This document shows positions 17,311 to 27,169 of a stretch of DNA of 64,000 bases, piece by piece. The position numbers were made by a program, and so were the translations under genes. Positions within the stretch are counted from its first letter, which is position 1. Every line of letters begins with the position of its first letter. Origin of the DNA: Luteibacter yeojuensis (GTDB taxonomy: Bacteria > Pseudomonadota > Gammaproteobacteria > Xanthomonadales > Rhodanobacteraceae). The notes beneath the pieces were generated by a model that searched no databases, was not told the DNA's origin, and worked only from the letters and a program-made list of their open reading frames with translations. The stretch lies in the NCBI RefSeq assembly GCF_000964085.1, contig NZ_JZRB01000025.1, positions 1 to 64,000 on the forward strand. The letters are read 5' to 3'.

Positions 17311-18254
17311 AGCAAGCCCAGCTCCCGCCCGACGCCAAGTGGTCCGGCCCCGCCCATGCCGGCGTGAAGTCGCCCCAGCCCATCGCCCTGCCCGATCGCC
17401 AGCGGCGTTTCGCCAGCACGGCGGCACGGCTCGAATCCCTTGCCGCGGGGCATCCGCTGGAAGCCTGGCTGCGCTTCCTCGCGGCGGTGTCGCATGCCCA
17501 GCACGCGGTCGCCACGACCCTGGCGCCCTCGGGCACCGTGGCCACCGAGGTCGTAGCCCGGGCCGTCGAGGCACGCCTGCCACCCCTGGCCGCCGACGGC
17601 CACGCGCGCGACGCGGCATGGCGCGAAGGCCTTCGCCTGCTGCTGGGTGAAGTGGAGTCGACGAGCCTGCCGCCGCCGGCCGTCGAGGCGATCGAACAGC
17701 TGCGGGCCATGGACGACACGGCCATCGACACGCTCGCCGACCAGTTCCTCCGTGGCGCCGTCGCCGCCGCCGACCAGGCGGCCGCGGTGTACATCGCCGC
17801 TGCGCTCCAGGTGTACTTCACCGTGTCGGCCTCGCGCCTCGTCGCTGCCGACCTGCGCCTGCTCGAGCAGCGCTCGCTATGCCCCTGCTGCGGTTCACCC
17901 AGCGTCGCCGGCATGGTCACGGCCAGCGGCATCACGCCGGGCACGCGCTTCCTGCACTGCTCGCTGTGCGCCACGGCCTGGAACCACGTGCGGGCCTCGT
18001 GCATCACCTGCGGTGGCACGCGCCACCTGCAGGTGCAGGCCATCGAAGGCGATAACGGCCTGGTGAAGGCGGAAACCTGCGGTGAATGCCACACCTACAG
18101 CAAGCTGCTGTACCAGGTGAAGGACACGCAGGCCGACCCGGTGGCCGACGACCTGGCATCCCTTGGGCTTGACCTGCTCGTGGGCGAGGCCGGTTTCGCC
18201 CGCCACGCGCCGAACCCGTTCCTACTGATGGGCGACACGGCCGACGTCGACTAG
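17307..18254 (+). CDS. fdhE: formate dehydrogenase accessory protein FdhE
   Basis: The 315-aa cytoplasmic protein is needed for active formate dehydrogenase N/O. It is a rubredoxin-like iron protein proposed to check or assist the alpha subunit before Tat export. Its C-terminal half carries the family's CxxC motifs: CPCCGS, CSLCATAW, CITCGG and CGECHTY. The start is the GTG at 17307 overlapping the fdnI stop (GTGA). The N-terminal 110 residues are helical and Ala-rich. selA begins 34 nt downstream on the same strand. Confidence 0.93.
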   Translation: MKQAQLPPDAKWSGPAHAGVKSPQPIALPDRQRRFASTAARLESLAAGHPLEAWLRFLAAVSHAQHAVATTLAPSGTVATEVVARAVEARLPPLAADGHARDAAWREGLRLLLGEVESTSLPPPAVEAIEQLRAMDDTAIDTLADQFLRGAVAAADQAAAVYIAAALQVYFTVSASRLVAADLRLLEQRSLCPCCGSPSVAGMVTASGITPGTRFLHCSLCATAWNHVRASCITCGGTRHLQVQAIEGDNGLVKAETCGECHTYSKLLYQVKDTQADPVADDLASLGLDLLVGEAGFARHAPNPFLLMGDTADVD

Positions 18255-18288
18255 CCAGCCTCCATGCGATGGGGCTACGCTGCCGCGC

Positions 18289-19695
18289 ATGGACATGGCC
18301 GACCCGTCGAACAGTGCCCTCCGCCAGCTTCCCGCCGTCGCCACCGTGCTGGCGGCAGCGGACGTCCTGCCGCTGCTTGACGTCCACGGGCGCGTGGCAA
18401 CCACCGAGGCCATACGGCACGTACTCGAGCAGGCCCGCGCGGCGATCCTTCGTGGAGCGACCGCCGTGCCGGATATCGCGGCCGTGGTGTTCGCGGCGGG
18501 CGCCTGGCTCGCCGCCCGGCGCTCCACCCTCCGGCCCCTCTTCAACCTTACCGGCACGGTGCTGCACACGAACCTGGGCCGCGCCGTACTGGCCGAGGCC
18601 GCCATCGCGGCGGCCACCGAGGCCATGCGCCATCCGCTCGCCCTGGAATACGACCTCGACGAAGGCGGCCGCGGCGAGCGCGACGACCACGTCCGCGGCC
18701 TGCTGCGCGAACTGACGGGCGCCGAAGACGCCACGCTGGTGAACAACAACGCGGCCGCCGTGCTGCTCTGCCTCAACACCCTGGCCGCCGGCCGTGGCGC
18801 CGTCGTCTCGCGTGGCGAACTCATCGAGATCGGCGGGGCCTTCCGCATGCCCGACATCATGGCGCGCGCCGGTGCGCTGATGGTCGAAGTCGGCACGACG
18901 AACCGCACGCACGCCGCGGACTACCAGCGCGCGATGGACGCCGACACCGGCGTCGTGCTGAAGGTGCATACCTCGAACTACCGCATCCAGGGCTTCACGG
19001 CCGAGGTCGGCGCGCGCGAGCTCGCGGGTATCGCCGCGGGCGCGGGCGTGCCGCTGCTCAACGACCTTGGCTCAGGCAGCCTCGTCGACCTCTCCGCACA
19101 TGGGCTCGCGCGCGAGGCCACGGTCCGCGAAGCCGTCGCGGAAGGCGCGAACCTGGTCACCTTCTCGGGGGACAAACTGCTCGGGGGCCCACAGGCCGGC
19201 TTCATCGTCGGCGACGGTGCGCTCATCGAAGCGATCAACCGCAACCCGCTGAAACGCGCGCTGCGCGTGGACAAGATCCGCCTCGCCGCCATCGAGGCCA
19301 CCCTGCGCTTGTACCAGGACCCCGACCGCCTCGCCGAGCGGCTGCCGACGCTGCGTTTCCTTGGCCGCACGCGCGATGCGATCGCCGCCCAGGCCGCCCG
19401 GCTGCGCGACCCCGTCGGCAACCGCCTTGGCGGGGGCTTCAGGGTCGAGGTGGGCGACTGCGCAAGCCAGGTCGGCTCGGGCGCCCTGCCCATGGACACG
19501 CTGGCCAGCGCGGCGTTGGCGCTCCACCCCGCCGGTAGCCAGCGCACGCTCGAGGACCTGGCCACGCGGCTGCGCGCGCTGCCGCGCCCCGTCATCGGCC
19601 GCATCACCGACGGTGCCTTGCATCTCGACCTGCGCTGCCTCGACGAGGCCGAAGAAGCCCTTTTCCTCGCGAACCTCGACGCCCTCGCCCCATGA
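18289..19695 (+). CDS. selA: L-seryl-tRNA(Sec) selenium transferase
   Basis: The 468-aa PLP enzyme converts Ser-tRNA(Sec) to Sec-tRNA(Sec) using selenophosphate. The PLP Lys is K296 in [13 protein letters not shown], nearly the same position as in E. coli. Other marks are [25 protein letters not shown] and [17 protein letters not shown]. The length is normal. The start is the ATG at 18289, with an in-frame ATG two codons later as alternative; neither has a strong SD. The gene overlaps selB by 4 nt. The large leading segment [20 protein letters not shown] is the SelA N-terminal domain that grips tRNA. Confidence 0.96.
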   Translation: MDMADPSNSALRQLPAVATVLAAADVLPLLDVHGRVATTEAIRHVLEQARAAILRGATAVPDIAAVVFAAGAWLAARRSTLRPLFNLTGTVLHTNLGRAVLAEAAIAAATEAMRHPLALEYDLDEGGRGERDDHVRGLLRELTGAEDATLVNNNAAAVLLCLNTLAAGRGAVVSRGELIEIGGAFRMPDIMARAGALMVEVGTTNRTHAADYQRAMDADTGVVLKVHTSNYRIQGFTAEVGARELAGIAAGAGVPLLNDLGSGSLVDLSAHGLAREATVREAVAEGANLVTFSGDKLLGGPQAGFIVGDGALIEAINRNPLKRALRVDKIRLAAIEATLRLYQDPDRLAERLPTLRFLGRTRDAIAAQAARLRDPVGNRLGGGFRVEVGDCASQVGSGALPMDTLASAALALHPAGSQRTLEDLATRLRALPRPVIGRITDGALHLDLRCLDEAEEALFLANLDALAP

Positions 19696-21659
19696 TCGTC
19701 GGCACGGCCGGGCACATCGACCATGGCAAGACGTCGCTGGTCCGGGCCCTCACGGGCGTCGCCGGCGACCGGCTGAAGGAAGAAAAAGCACGCGGCATCA
19801 CCATCGACCTGGGCTTTGCCTACCTGCCGCTGCCGGATGGGCCCACGATAGGTTTCATCGACGTGCCGGGCCATGAGAAGTTCGTACGCACGATGGTGGC
19901 CGGTGCCAGCGGCATCGACCTTGCGCTGCTCGTGGTGGCGGCGGACGACGGTGTCATGCCGCAGACCCGCGAGCACCTCGCCATCCTCGACCTGCTCGGC
20001 GTGCAGCGTGGCATCGTCGCGCTAAGCAAGGCCGACGCCGTGGCGGCGGAACGCGTGGACGCCGCGGCGCGCGAGGTGCGCCGCGCGCTGGCGGGCACGA
20101 CGCTCGCCGATGCCGACATCGTGTCTGTCTCCGCGGTTACCGGCCTTGGCATCGACGAACTGCGCGCACGCCTGGCGGCCGAGGCCTGGCAGCGCCCTGG
20201 GCGCCATGAGGACGACCGCTTCCGTCTCGCGGTCGATCGCGTGTTTACGCTGCAGGGCATCGGCGTGGTCGTCACGGGGACGGTGCTTGCCGGTGCCGTC
20301 CAGGTCAAGGATCCGGTGGTACTAAGCCCGTCCGGGCTCGTCGCTCGCGTGCGTTCCGTGCACGCGCAAAACCAGGAAGCCGACGAGGGCTGCGCTGGCG
20401 ACCGCGTCGCGCTCAACCTGGCCGGCCCGGGCATCACCAGGGATGCGATACGCCGCGGCGACATGGTGCTGGATCCCGCGCTGCACGCGCCGACCGACCG
20501 CATCGACGCGCGCCTTCGCCTGCTGCCCGGCGAGCCGCGCGCCATCGCGTCCTGGTTCCCTGCCCGCCTGCACCATGCCGCCGCCGATGTCGGCGCGCGC
20601 ATCGTCCTGCTCGAAGGCGAGCAGCTTCACCCGGGCGAGGTGGCCGACGTGCAGCTCGTACTCGACCGCCCTATCGCCGCGGCGTCACTCGATCGCTTCG
20701 TGCTGCGCGATACGACGGCCCAGCGCACGGTGGGCGGCGGCTTCTTCATCGACCTGCGCGCACCGTCGCGGCAGCGGCGCACGCCGGCACGCGAGGCAGA
20801 ACGCGCCGCGCTGGCCGAACACGACGCAGCCGCAAGCGTCTCGCGGCTACTCGATGTCCCGCCGTATGCCCGCGGCCTGCGGGCCTTCGCGCGCGACCGC
20901 GGCCTCTCCGATACCGCCATGGCGCGCATGGTGCCCGGGCTCGCGCATGTCGCCTTCGATACCGGCGACGACCATGTCGTACTCAACGCCCTGCGATGGG
21001 GCGCGTTCGTCGACGCGCTGGCGGAACGCCTGGGTGCGTTCCATGCCGAACATCCCGACCAGCAGGGCCTGCCGCGCGAAACCGTACGCCGATCCATCGT
21101 GCCACGCCTGCCGCCCACGGCGTTCACGCAGGCGCTGCAGCATCCCGATGTCGCGCGCCATGTCGCGCGCGACGGTGCCTTCCTGCGCCTTGCGGCCCAC
21201 GTGCCGACACCGAGCCCCGAGGACGAAGCGGCGTGGCGCGCCATTGCGCCTCTGCTTGGTGGCCATGAACGCTTCCGCCCGCCGCGCGTGCGCGATATCG
21301 CCGCGTCACTTGGCCGCCCCGAAGCCGAGGTGCGGCAGCGCATGCGGTCGGCGGCGCGGCGCGGGTTGGCGGACGAGATAGCGCACGACCACTACTTCCT
21401 GCGCCCCGTGGTGCACGAGATGGTGATGATCGCCGCCGACGTGGCGGCGCATTCGCCGGATGGCCGATTCACCGCCGCGCAGTTCCGCGACCGGCTCGAC
21501 AATGGCCGCAAGGTGGCCATACAGATCCTCGAATTCCTCGATCGGCAGGGTGTTATGCTCAATCGCGGCACGTTGCGCACGCTGCGGCCTGGGTATGTCG
21601 ATTTGTTCGCTGGAAGAGATTCGTCCCCGGTGGGGCGTCCGGACTTCAAATCCGGGTGA
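19692..21659 (+). CDS. selB: selenocysteine-specific elongation factor SelB
   Basis: The 655-aa GTPase delivers Sec-tRNA(Sec) to UGA codons. The G1 motif GHIDHGKTS is at 7-15, G3 DVPGHEKF near 56-63 and G4 as LSKADAV. EF-Tu-like domains II and III follow, then a C-terminal array of winged helices (about 380-640) that binds the mRNA hairpin. The start overlaps selA by 4 nt. The last 48 nt lie inside the tRNA-Sec gene: residues [15 protein letters not shown] are read from the tRNA's 5' half. This tail is unlikely to be a conserved part of SelB. Confidence 0.95.
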   Translation: MIVGTAGHIDHGKTSLVRALTGVAGDRLKEEKARGITIDLGFAYLPLPDGPTIGFIDVPGHEKFVRTMVAGASGIDLALLVVAADDGVMPQTREHLAILDLLGVQRGIVALSKADAVAAERVDAAAREVRRALAGTTLADADIVSVSAVTGLGIDELRARLAAEAWQRPGRHEDDRFRLAVDRVFTLQGIGVVVTGTVLAGAVQVKDPVVLSPSGLVARVRSVHAQNQEADEGCAGDRVALNLAGPGITRDAIRRGDMVLDPALHAPTDRIDARLRLLPGEPRAIASWFPARLHHAAADVGARIVLLEGEQLHPGEVADVQLVLDRPIAAASLDRFVLRDTTAQRTVGGGFFIDLRAPSRQRRTPAREAERAALAEHDAAASVSRLLDVPPYARGLRAFARDRGLSDTAMARMVPGLAHVAFDTGDDHVVLNALRWGAFVDALAERLGAFHAEHPDQQGLPRETVRRSIVPRLPPTAFTQALQHPDVARHVARDGAFLRLAAHVPTPSPEDEAAWRAIAPLLGGHERFRPPRVRDIAASLGRPEAEVRQRMRSAARRGLADEIAHDHYFLRPVVHEMVMIAADVAAHSPDGRFTAAQFRDRLDNGRKVAIQILEFLDRQGVMLNRGTLRTLRPGYVDLFAGRDSSPVGRPDFKSG

Positions 21660-21707
21660 GGCAGCCAGACTGTTTCGGGTGGGTTCGACTCCCATTCTCT
21701 TCCGCCA
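21612..21707 (+). tRNA. selC: tRNA-Sec (anticodon UCA)
   Basis: This 96-nt tRNA starts GGAAGAGA and ends TCTCTTCC-G-CCA, giving the extended 8-bp acceptor stem of selenocysteine tRNA. The anticodon loop CTTCAAA carries TCA at 21646-21648 on a CCGGA/TCCGG stem. A long variable arm (about 21654-21679) and a GGGTTCGACTCCC T arm follow. CCA is encoded. The 5' 48 nt overlap the end of selB on the same strand. selD converges from the other strand, 9 nt away. Confidence 0.97.
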
Positions 21708-21716
21708 CCCGTTGCG

Positions 21717-22769
21717 TCACGCCACCTCCACCCCCGGCGCGCCCTCGACCACTCGGCCGATGATGCTCGCGCGCGGGTAATCCGCCGCTTCGATCTGGTC
21801 GCGAATGACCTCGGCGCGATCGGCGCTGCACGCCACCAGCAAGCCGCCCGACGTCTGCGGATCGACCAGCAGGTCGCGGCGCCAGTCGGGCATGCCGGCA
21901 GGCAGCGCGACGCCATCGCCGTAGCTGGCCCAGTTGCGCCTCGACGCGCCGGTGACGAAACCGGCCTGGATCAAGTCACGCGCCTGCGACAACCATGGCA
22001 CGGACGATTCGTCGATGCGCAGGCGGCAGCCACTGCCGCGCGCCATCTCAAGGGCATGGCCCAGCAAACCAAAACCGGTGACATCGGTGACCGCGTGCAC
22101 GTGGTCGTCTTGCGCCAGGGCATGGCCCACGCGATTCAACAGCGTGGTCGACGCGATCATCTCGTCGTAGGCCGCCTGCGCGAGCGCCTGTTTCTTGAAC
22201 GCCGCCGAGTACACGCCCACGCCGATGCCCTTGGTCAGGATCAACGCGTCGCCCACGCGCGCACCGCTGTTGCGGCGTACCTCCGCCGGCTTGCACAGGC
22301 CCATGGCGGCGAGACCGTAGATCGGCTCCGCCGAGTCGATCGAATGGCCGCCCGCGATGGGGATGCCCGCTTCGGCACACACGGCCTCGCCACCGGCAAG
22401 GATGGCGCGCACGGTCTCCACGTCGAGCTTGCCCAGCGGCATGCCAAGGATGGCCAGCGCCATGATGGGCTTGCCACCCATCGCGTAGACATCGGAAAGC
22501 GCATTGGTGGCCGCGATGCGGCCGAAATCGAACGGATCATCCACCACGGGCATGAAGAAATCGGTGGTGGCGATGACGCAGGTGGTGTCGTCGACCTGCC
22601 ATACGGCCGCATCGTCGCTGCTTTCGGTGCCGACGAGCAGCTGCGGGAAAGGCATGGCCGGCGCCTTGCCCGCAAGCAGTTCCTGCAACACGGCGGGTGC
22701 CAGCTTGCAGCCGCAGCCGCCGCCGTGGGCGAGATCGGTAAGGCGAACACGGTTCGTGGGGGTGTCCAT
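21717..22769 (-). CDS. selD: selenide, water dikinase (selenophosphate synthase)
   Basis: The 350-aa enzyme makes selenophosphate from selenide and ATP for SelA. The N-terminal [13 protein letters not shown] carries the catalytic Cys19 and Lys22, so this is the Cys and not the selenocysteine form. ATP-binding AIRS-type motifs follow ([48 protein letters not shown]-type region with metal-binding Asp residues, and GGHSID). The ATG at 22769 begins the conserved start; sequence further upstream is not family-like. It converges on tRNA-Sec. Confidence 0.96.
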   Translation of the reverse strand: MDTPTNRVRLTDLAHGGGCGCKLAPAVLQELLAGKAPAMPFPQLLVGTESSDDAAVWQVDDTTCVIATTDFFMPVVDDPFDFGRIAATNALSDVYAMGGKPIMALAILGMPLGKLDVETVRAILAGGEAVCAEAGIPIAGGHSIDSAEPIYGLAAMGLCKPAEVRRNSGARVGDALILTKGIGVGVYSAAFKKQALAQAAYDEMIASTTLLNRVGHALAQDDHVHAVTDVTGFGLLGHALEMARGSGCRLRIDESSVPWLSQARDLIQAGFVTGASRRNWASYGDGVALPAGMPDWRRDLLVDPQTSGGLLVACSADRAEVIRDQIEAADYPRASIIGRVVEGAPGVEVA

Positions 22770-22803
22770 GCGGCGAGCATACCCCGCCCGGCCCCGCACG
22801 CGT

Positions 22804-23073
22804 CTAGACGGAAGCCGGCACCTGCACCGCGCGCGTGGCATCGGCGTCGTCGGGATAGTGGTACCAGTGCGCCAGGGGCGTTGCCTTGTGGCATGCATAG
22901 CACGCCGTGAGCTTCCATGCGTGCCCACAGCCGGGGCAACAACCGCCCGTCCAGAACACGTTCCAGCGGGTCATGCATCCAGAACCGGGCTCACCGGGCG
23001 CGCAGATCCAGCGGGAGTCCACGCGGGGCTCCCAGCCGCACAGGGGGCAATGGATGTGGGGTTCACGGTCCAT
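22804..23073 (-). CDS. zinc-ribbon-like conserved protein, 89 aa
   Basis: This short protein has paired Cys motifs CPLC (near residue 9), CCPGC and CYAC, with further single Cys residues, consistent with one or two zinc ribbons. His and Trp residues are frequent ([21 protein letters not shown]). No enzymatic motif is visible. The ATG at 23073 starts immediately before the first Cys pair. It lies 34 nt upstream of selD on the same strand and could be co-transcribed with it, although a selenium role is not shown. Confidence 0.65.
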   Translation of the reverse strand: MDREPHIHCPLCGWEPRVDSRWICAPGEPGSGCMTRWNVFWTGGCCPGCGHAWKLTACYACHKATPLAHWYHYPDDADATRAVQVPASV

Positions 23074-23258
23074 GGCATGACGCAGCGGGCAGTTAGCGCC
23101 AAGCCTACTCCGCCCGGCCCGGCGAAACCATGCCGCCAGCCGGCCCGGCGCACCCAACCGCACACCATAGGCCGATAACCGCGTCGTGGGAAGCCTTTTC
23201 GCCCGGCCAGCGTTCACCACGGGAAACGCAACGTTTCGAAAATGACGACCGCATCACT

Positions 23259-23287
23259 TTGAACGTCTAGACATTTAGACGTCTATT
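23259..23287 (+). promoter_or_regulatory. promoter overlaid by three MetJ-type boxes
   Basis: GAACGTCT, AGACATTT and AGACGTCT occupy 23261-23284 as three contiguous 8-bp units. The known MetJ met-box consensus is AGACGTCT, so the third is perfect and the others match 6/8 and 5/8. A sigma-70-like TTGAAC (23259-23264) and TCTATT (23282-23287), 17 nt apart, frame the array exactly, so a bound repressor would block RNA polymerase. This predicts methionine or SAM repression of the receptor gene 62 nt downstream. Confidence 0.6.
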
Positions 23288-23348
23288 CGTTATCCCTAGG
23301 AACTCATACCGCATCGCAACACGGCGATGCGCCCAAGGGGAAGCCCAC

Positions 23349-26300
23349 GTGAAGCAGATCCGCAGCACCGCCACCCGTCGCCGGCTGTTCGTTGCCGTTG
23401 CAACCATCCTCGCCGGCACCCAAGCCCATGCGCAGTCCACCACCGGCGCGATCACCGGCCAGGCGCCGGTCGCCGCGGGCGAAACCGTGCTTATCCAGGG
23501 TGACTCCGGCCTCAGCCGCGAGGTCGCCGTGGATGACAAGGGCCGCTACGCCGCCGGCCAATTGCCGCTGGGCAACTACACCGTCATCCTCAGGAAAAAT
23601 GGCGCCGAGGTGCAGAAGCGCAGCGGCGTTGCCCTGCGCGTTGGCGCTTCCGTCGATGTATCGTTCGCGGCCCAGGAGGCGCAGGCGCTGGATGCCGTCA
23701 CGGTCACCGGCAACGCCCTGCCCGCCATCGACGTCGCCGCGGTCGATTCACGCAGCGTCATCACCGCCGACCAGCTGGCGAAGCTGCCGCTGGCGCGCAA
23801 CGCGGATGAGGTGGCCCGGCTCGCGCCCGGCGTCATCGCCAACAGCGGCGGCTACACGGGCCCCACGGGGCAACGACTCAACAGCTTCGGTGGCTCCGCC
23901 GCCAGCGAGAATGCTTACTACATCAACGGCTATAACGTCACCGATCCGCAGCGCGGCCTGGGTGGCATCTCCCTGCCCTATGGCGCCATCGACCAGCAAG
24001 AGGTCTACACCGGCGGCTACAGCGCCCAGTACGGCCGCTCCGATGGCGGCGTGATCAACCAGGTGGGCAAGCGCGGTACCAACGAGTGGCACTATGGCGC
24101 GCAGATACTCTGGGAGCCGGATTTCGCCCGCGCGGATTCGGTGAACACGTACTACACCAACGGGCTGCCGGCCTCGCCCGTGGCGGGCTCGCTGTACAAG
24201 CCCAACCGGCCCAACCGCGACTGGGTGACCACGGTGAGCAGCTATGTCGGTGGCCCACTGGTCAAGGACAAGTTGTTCTTCTTCCTTGCCGGCGAATTCG
24301 AGCGCGAGGAAGGCGTGACGCACAACGCCGTCGACAATGTCAGCCCCGACGTGCATTACCGCTACGACTCGCCGCGCTGGTACGGCAAGCTCGACTGGAA
24401 CATCACCGACAGCCACATACTGGAACTGACCAGCGCCTCGAGCAAGCGCGAAACGCAGGGCACCATCTACGATTACGACTACACCAGCGGCGTGCGCGGC
24501 GATCGCATCGGCACGGCCGACAACATCAAGACGGGCGGCGACCTGTGGTCGGCGAAGTACACCGGCTACATCACCGACAACCTCACGGTATCCGCGCTGT
24601 ACGGCAAGATGAAGCTCGACCAGTACGACCAGCCCGGCGATTATGATGAGTCGCTCACTTACGTCGATGGGCTCATCAACCAGAATCCCGCGTTGAATGG
24701 CGGTTCGCCCCGCGGCAACAACCAGACGGTGCAGACCCTGGTGGACCCGGGTCGCAGCACCCGCAGCACCAACACGCGCATCGACGTCACGTATACGCTC
24801 GGCGACCACACCCTCAGCGCCGGCATCGACAACCAGGTCACCCAGGCCATCGACCAGGGCTCCACCGCATCGGCGGGCGGCTATTACTGGAGCTACGGCA
24901 AGGCCGACCCGAACGTCCCCATCTCCACGGGCCTGGGCGTGCCGGCTACCGGCGGCTTCCCCAATGGCGGGCAAGGCTATTACGCCATACGCCACGTCGT
25001 CAGTTCGCTGGCCAGCGTCCGCGCCACGCAGCGGGCGCAGTACATCGAGGACAAGTGGCAGGTGAGCGACCGCTGGCTGCTCTCCCTCGGCCTGCGCAAC
25101 GACCAGTTCGAGAACTTCAACCGCGATGGCGACGCCTACGTGACCCAGCACCGCCCGCAGTGGGCGCCGCGCCTCGGGTTTAGCTGGGATGTGAACGGAG
25201 ATGCCAGCTTCAAGGTGTTCGGCAACGCCGGCCGCTATTACCTGGGCCTGCCACTCAACCCCGGCCTCAACGCGGCCGGCGCGTCGTTGAGCACGTCGCA
25301 GTACTTCACGTACGGCGGCATCGATGCCCAGGGGCTGCCCACCGGCCTTACCGCGTTCTCGCAGCCGGTGTCGTCGAACAACTACTACGGCATCCTGCCC
25401 GATCCGCGCACGGTCACCGCGCAGAACCTCAAATCCGAGTACCAGGATGAATTCATCCTCGGCTTCCAGAAAACCGCTGGGGCGAACTGGGTCTACGGCG
25501 CCAAGGCGACGCAACGCATACTGCGCAGCGCCATCGACGATTACTGCGATGTCGACCGCATCACCGCCAAGGCCGCCGCGCTCGGCTACGACGTGGCGGC
25601 GACGAACAGCTGCTACCTGTTCAACCCGGGGCGCGCCAACACCTTCACGCTGATCGACGTCAACGGCAACGACGTGAGCGTACCGCTCAGCAACAAGGAG
25701 CTTGGCTTCCAAAGCCTGAAACGCCGCTACTACGCGCTGGAAGGCTTCCTCGAGCATCCCTTCGACGGCACCTGGTACGCGAAGCTCGATTACGTGTTCT
25801 CGCGCAGCTACGGCAATACCGAGGGCCAGCTCCGTTCCGACCTGCAGCAGACCGCCGCGTCGACCAGCGAAGACTGGGACAACAGCTTCATCATGGAGCA
25901 CACCAACGGCGTCACGAACAACGACCACCGCCACCAGTTGAAGCTCTACGGCTACTACCAGGTCACGCCGGAGTGGCTGGTTTCCGCCAACCTCAGCCTT
26001 GTTTCGGGCTCGCCAAAGATCTGCCTGGGCTATTACGGCCCGGATTTCACAGACCCGGGCAAATACGGCGGCTCGTACCACTACTGCGATGGCAAGCCGT
26101 CGCCGCCGGGGTCGCAAGGCAGGCTGCCGTGGATCCGCCAGCTCGACATCGGCACCACTTACCGCCCGGCCTTCGCGGACGGCAAGCTGGCCTTCACCGC
26201 CAGTGTGTTCAACGTGGCCAACGAGCAGCGCCCGCTCAACATCTATCCGTATTCGCAGACCGATCCCGGCGTGGCCGACCCACAGTATGGCCAGGCGCAG

Positions 26301-26351
26301 GTGCGCCAACTGCCGCGTTACGTGCGGTTTGGCGTGACGTACGATTTCTGA
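23349..26351 (+). CDS. TonB-dependent receptor with N-terminal carboxypeptidase-regulatory-like domain (Oar type)
   Basis: The 1000-aa outer-membrane protein has a signal peptide ending at about AHA28. A carboxypeptidase-regulatory-like beta domain follows (about 32-105; GRYAAGQLPLGNYTVILRKN), then a plug with TADQLAKLPLARNADEVARL and a GRSDGGVINQVGKRGTNE segment typical of Oar-like receptors. A large beta-barrel ends in the aromatic strand YVRFGVTYDF. The ligand is unknown. The start is GTG with AAGGGG 8 nt upstream. MetJ-type boxes cover its promoter, which suggests a methionine-, cobalamin- or sulfur-linked substrate. The end overlaps the convergent TonB-domain gene by 34 nt. Confidence 0.9.
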   Translation: MKQIRSTATRRRLFVAVATILAGTQAHAQSTTGAITGQAPVAAGETVLIQGDSGLSREVAVDDKGRYAAGQLPLGNYTVILRKNGAEVQKRSGVALRVGASVDVSFAAQEAQALDAVTVTGNALPAIDVAAVDSRSVITADQLAKLPLARNADEVARLAPGVIANSGGYTGPTGQRLNSFGGSAASENAYYINGYNVTDPQRGLGGISLPYGAIDQQEVYTGGYSAQYGRSDGGVINQVGKRGTNEWHYGAQILWEPDFARADSVNTYYTNGLPASPVAGSLYKPNRPNRDWVTTVSSYVGGPLVKDKLFFFLAGEFEREEGVTHNAVDNVSPDVHYRYDSPRWYGKLDWNITDSHILELTSASSKRETQGTIYDYDYTSGVRGDRIGTADNIKTGGDLWSAKYTGYITDNLTVSALYGKMKLDQYDQPGDYDESLTYVDGLINQNPALNGGSPRGNNQTVQTLVDPGRSTRSTNTRIDVTYTLGDHTLSAGIDNQVTQAIDQGSTASAGGYYWSYGKADPNVPISTGLGVPATGGFPNGGQGYYAIRHVVSSLASVRATQRAQYIEDKWQVSDRWLLSLGLRNDQFENFNRDGDAYVTQHRPQWAPRLGFSWDVNGDASFKVFGNAGRYYLGLPLNPGLNAAGASLSTSQYFTYGGIDAQGLPTGLTAFSQPVSSNNYYGILPDPRTVTAQNLKSEYQDEFILGFQKTAGANWVYGAKATQRILRSAIDDYCDVDRITAKAAALGYDVAATNSCYLFNPGRANTFTLIDVNGNDVSVPLSNKELGFQSLKRRYYALEGFLEHPFDGTWYAKLDYVFSRSYGNTEGQLRSDLQQTAASTSEDWDNSFIMEHTNGVTNNDHRHQLKLYGYYQVTPEWLVSANLSLVSGSPKICLGYYGPDFTDPGKYGGSYHYCDGKPSPPGSQGRLPWIRQLDIGTTYRPAFADGKLAFTASVFNVANEQRPLNIYPYSQTDPGVADPQYGQAQVRQLPRYVRFGVTYDF

Positions 26352-27073
26352 TCCGCGGTTGGCAACTGGAACGAGATGGGCACCTTGATGCTCAGGGGCC
26401 GGCCCAGCGTGGGCCGGAACACCCATTGGCGGGTCGCGTCCAGCGCGGCCTTGTCCAGCCGCGGGTCGCCCGTGCTCGCCATCATGCGCACGTCGGTGGG
26501 CGTGCCCAGGCTGCCGAACACGATGAGTACCATGGCCTTGCCGGTGGCCCCGTCATCAAGCGCCGCCTGCGGGTAAACCGGGCGTGGGGCGTAGATCGGC
26601 ATGCTCGCCTCCGTGATGGCGCCGTGGCGGTCCGTCCTTGAAACATGGGTGAATGGGTTGCTTGCATGGCCCGTGGCGGTGTCGATGAGCAGCGCCACCG
26701 GCAGCTCGGTCGCGGGCGCCGGCAACGCGGGGAACCGCTGGCCCGCATAACGGGCCAGGAAGCACCGGGTGAACATCGTATCGGGCATGACCCGGGCGCT
26801 GGCCAGGGCACCCCCGGCCGTGACCACGCCGCTCACCACCATCGCATCCATGTCCGCGGGCGGCGCCAGCGCTTCGCAGTGGCGGATGATGGCCAGGGTG
26901 TTATCCATGCCGGCGCCGGCATGCAGCACGCGGGTGTATTGCACGCCGACCGTCGACAGGGCTGCCGCGGAGGCACGCGTGAGCACGCCTTCGCCGTCAT
27001 GACCGGTGGCAGCCGCGCCGCAAACCGACGCGATCGCCAGGCATCCCGTGCACAACGATACGACGGCGCGCAT
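26318..27073 (-). CDS. periplasmic protein with TonB C-terminal domain
   Basis: The 251-aa protein has an N-terminal signal-like segment (about 1-23), a mixed region and a C-terminal TonB-like domain from about 155. The domain includes APRPVYPQAALDDGATGKAM, a strand-rich VLIVFGSLGTPTDVRMM and LDATRQWVFRPTLGRPL. A Pro-rich linker and a TonB N-terminal anchor with the SxxxH motif are missing, so it is not a standard energy transducer. I start at the ATG at 27073 because GGGAGGAGCC precedes it. It is convergent with, and overlaps by 34 nt, the TonB-dependent receptor. Confidence 0.75.
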   Translation of the reverse strand: MRAVVSLCTGCLAIASVCGAAATGHDGEGVLTRASAAALSTVGVQYTRVLHAGAGMDNTLAIIRHCEALAPPADMDAMVVSGVVTAGGALASARVMPDTMFTRCFLARYAGQRFPALPAPATELPVALLIDTATGHASNPFTHVSRTDRHGAITEASMPIYAPRPVYPQAALDDGATGKAMVLIVFGSLGTPTDVRMMASTGDPRLDKAALDATRQWVFRPTLGRPLSIKVPISFQLPTADQKSYVTPNRT

Positions 27074-27169
27074 GGCTCCTCCCGCGCGAGACCACGCGGC
27101 TCGCCCTTGCAAGGATTCTATCGGCTCGCCTGCGCGCGTCAGCCACGACCTTGGGTTAGCCCGGATGGC

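Noticed and set aside
23748-26426. 892-codon open frame antisense to the TonB-dependent receptor
   Set aside because: Same GC artefact; no ribosome-binding site, no motif, and the sense frame has a complete barrel protein.
26318-27073. Complete TonB energy transducer for the neighbouring receptor
   Set aside because: Only the C-terminal domain is present; the Pro-rich linker and the membrane anchor motif are missing, so it is listed as a TonB-domain protein.
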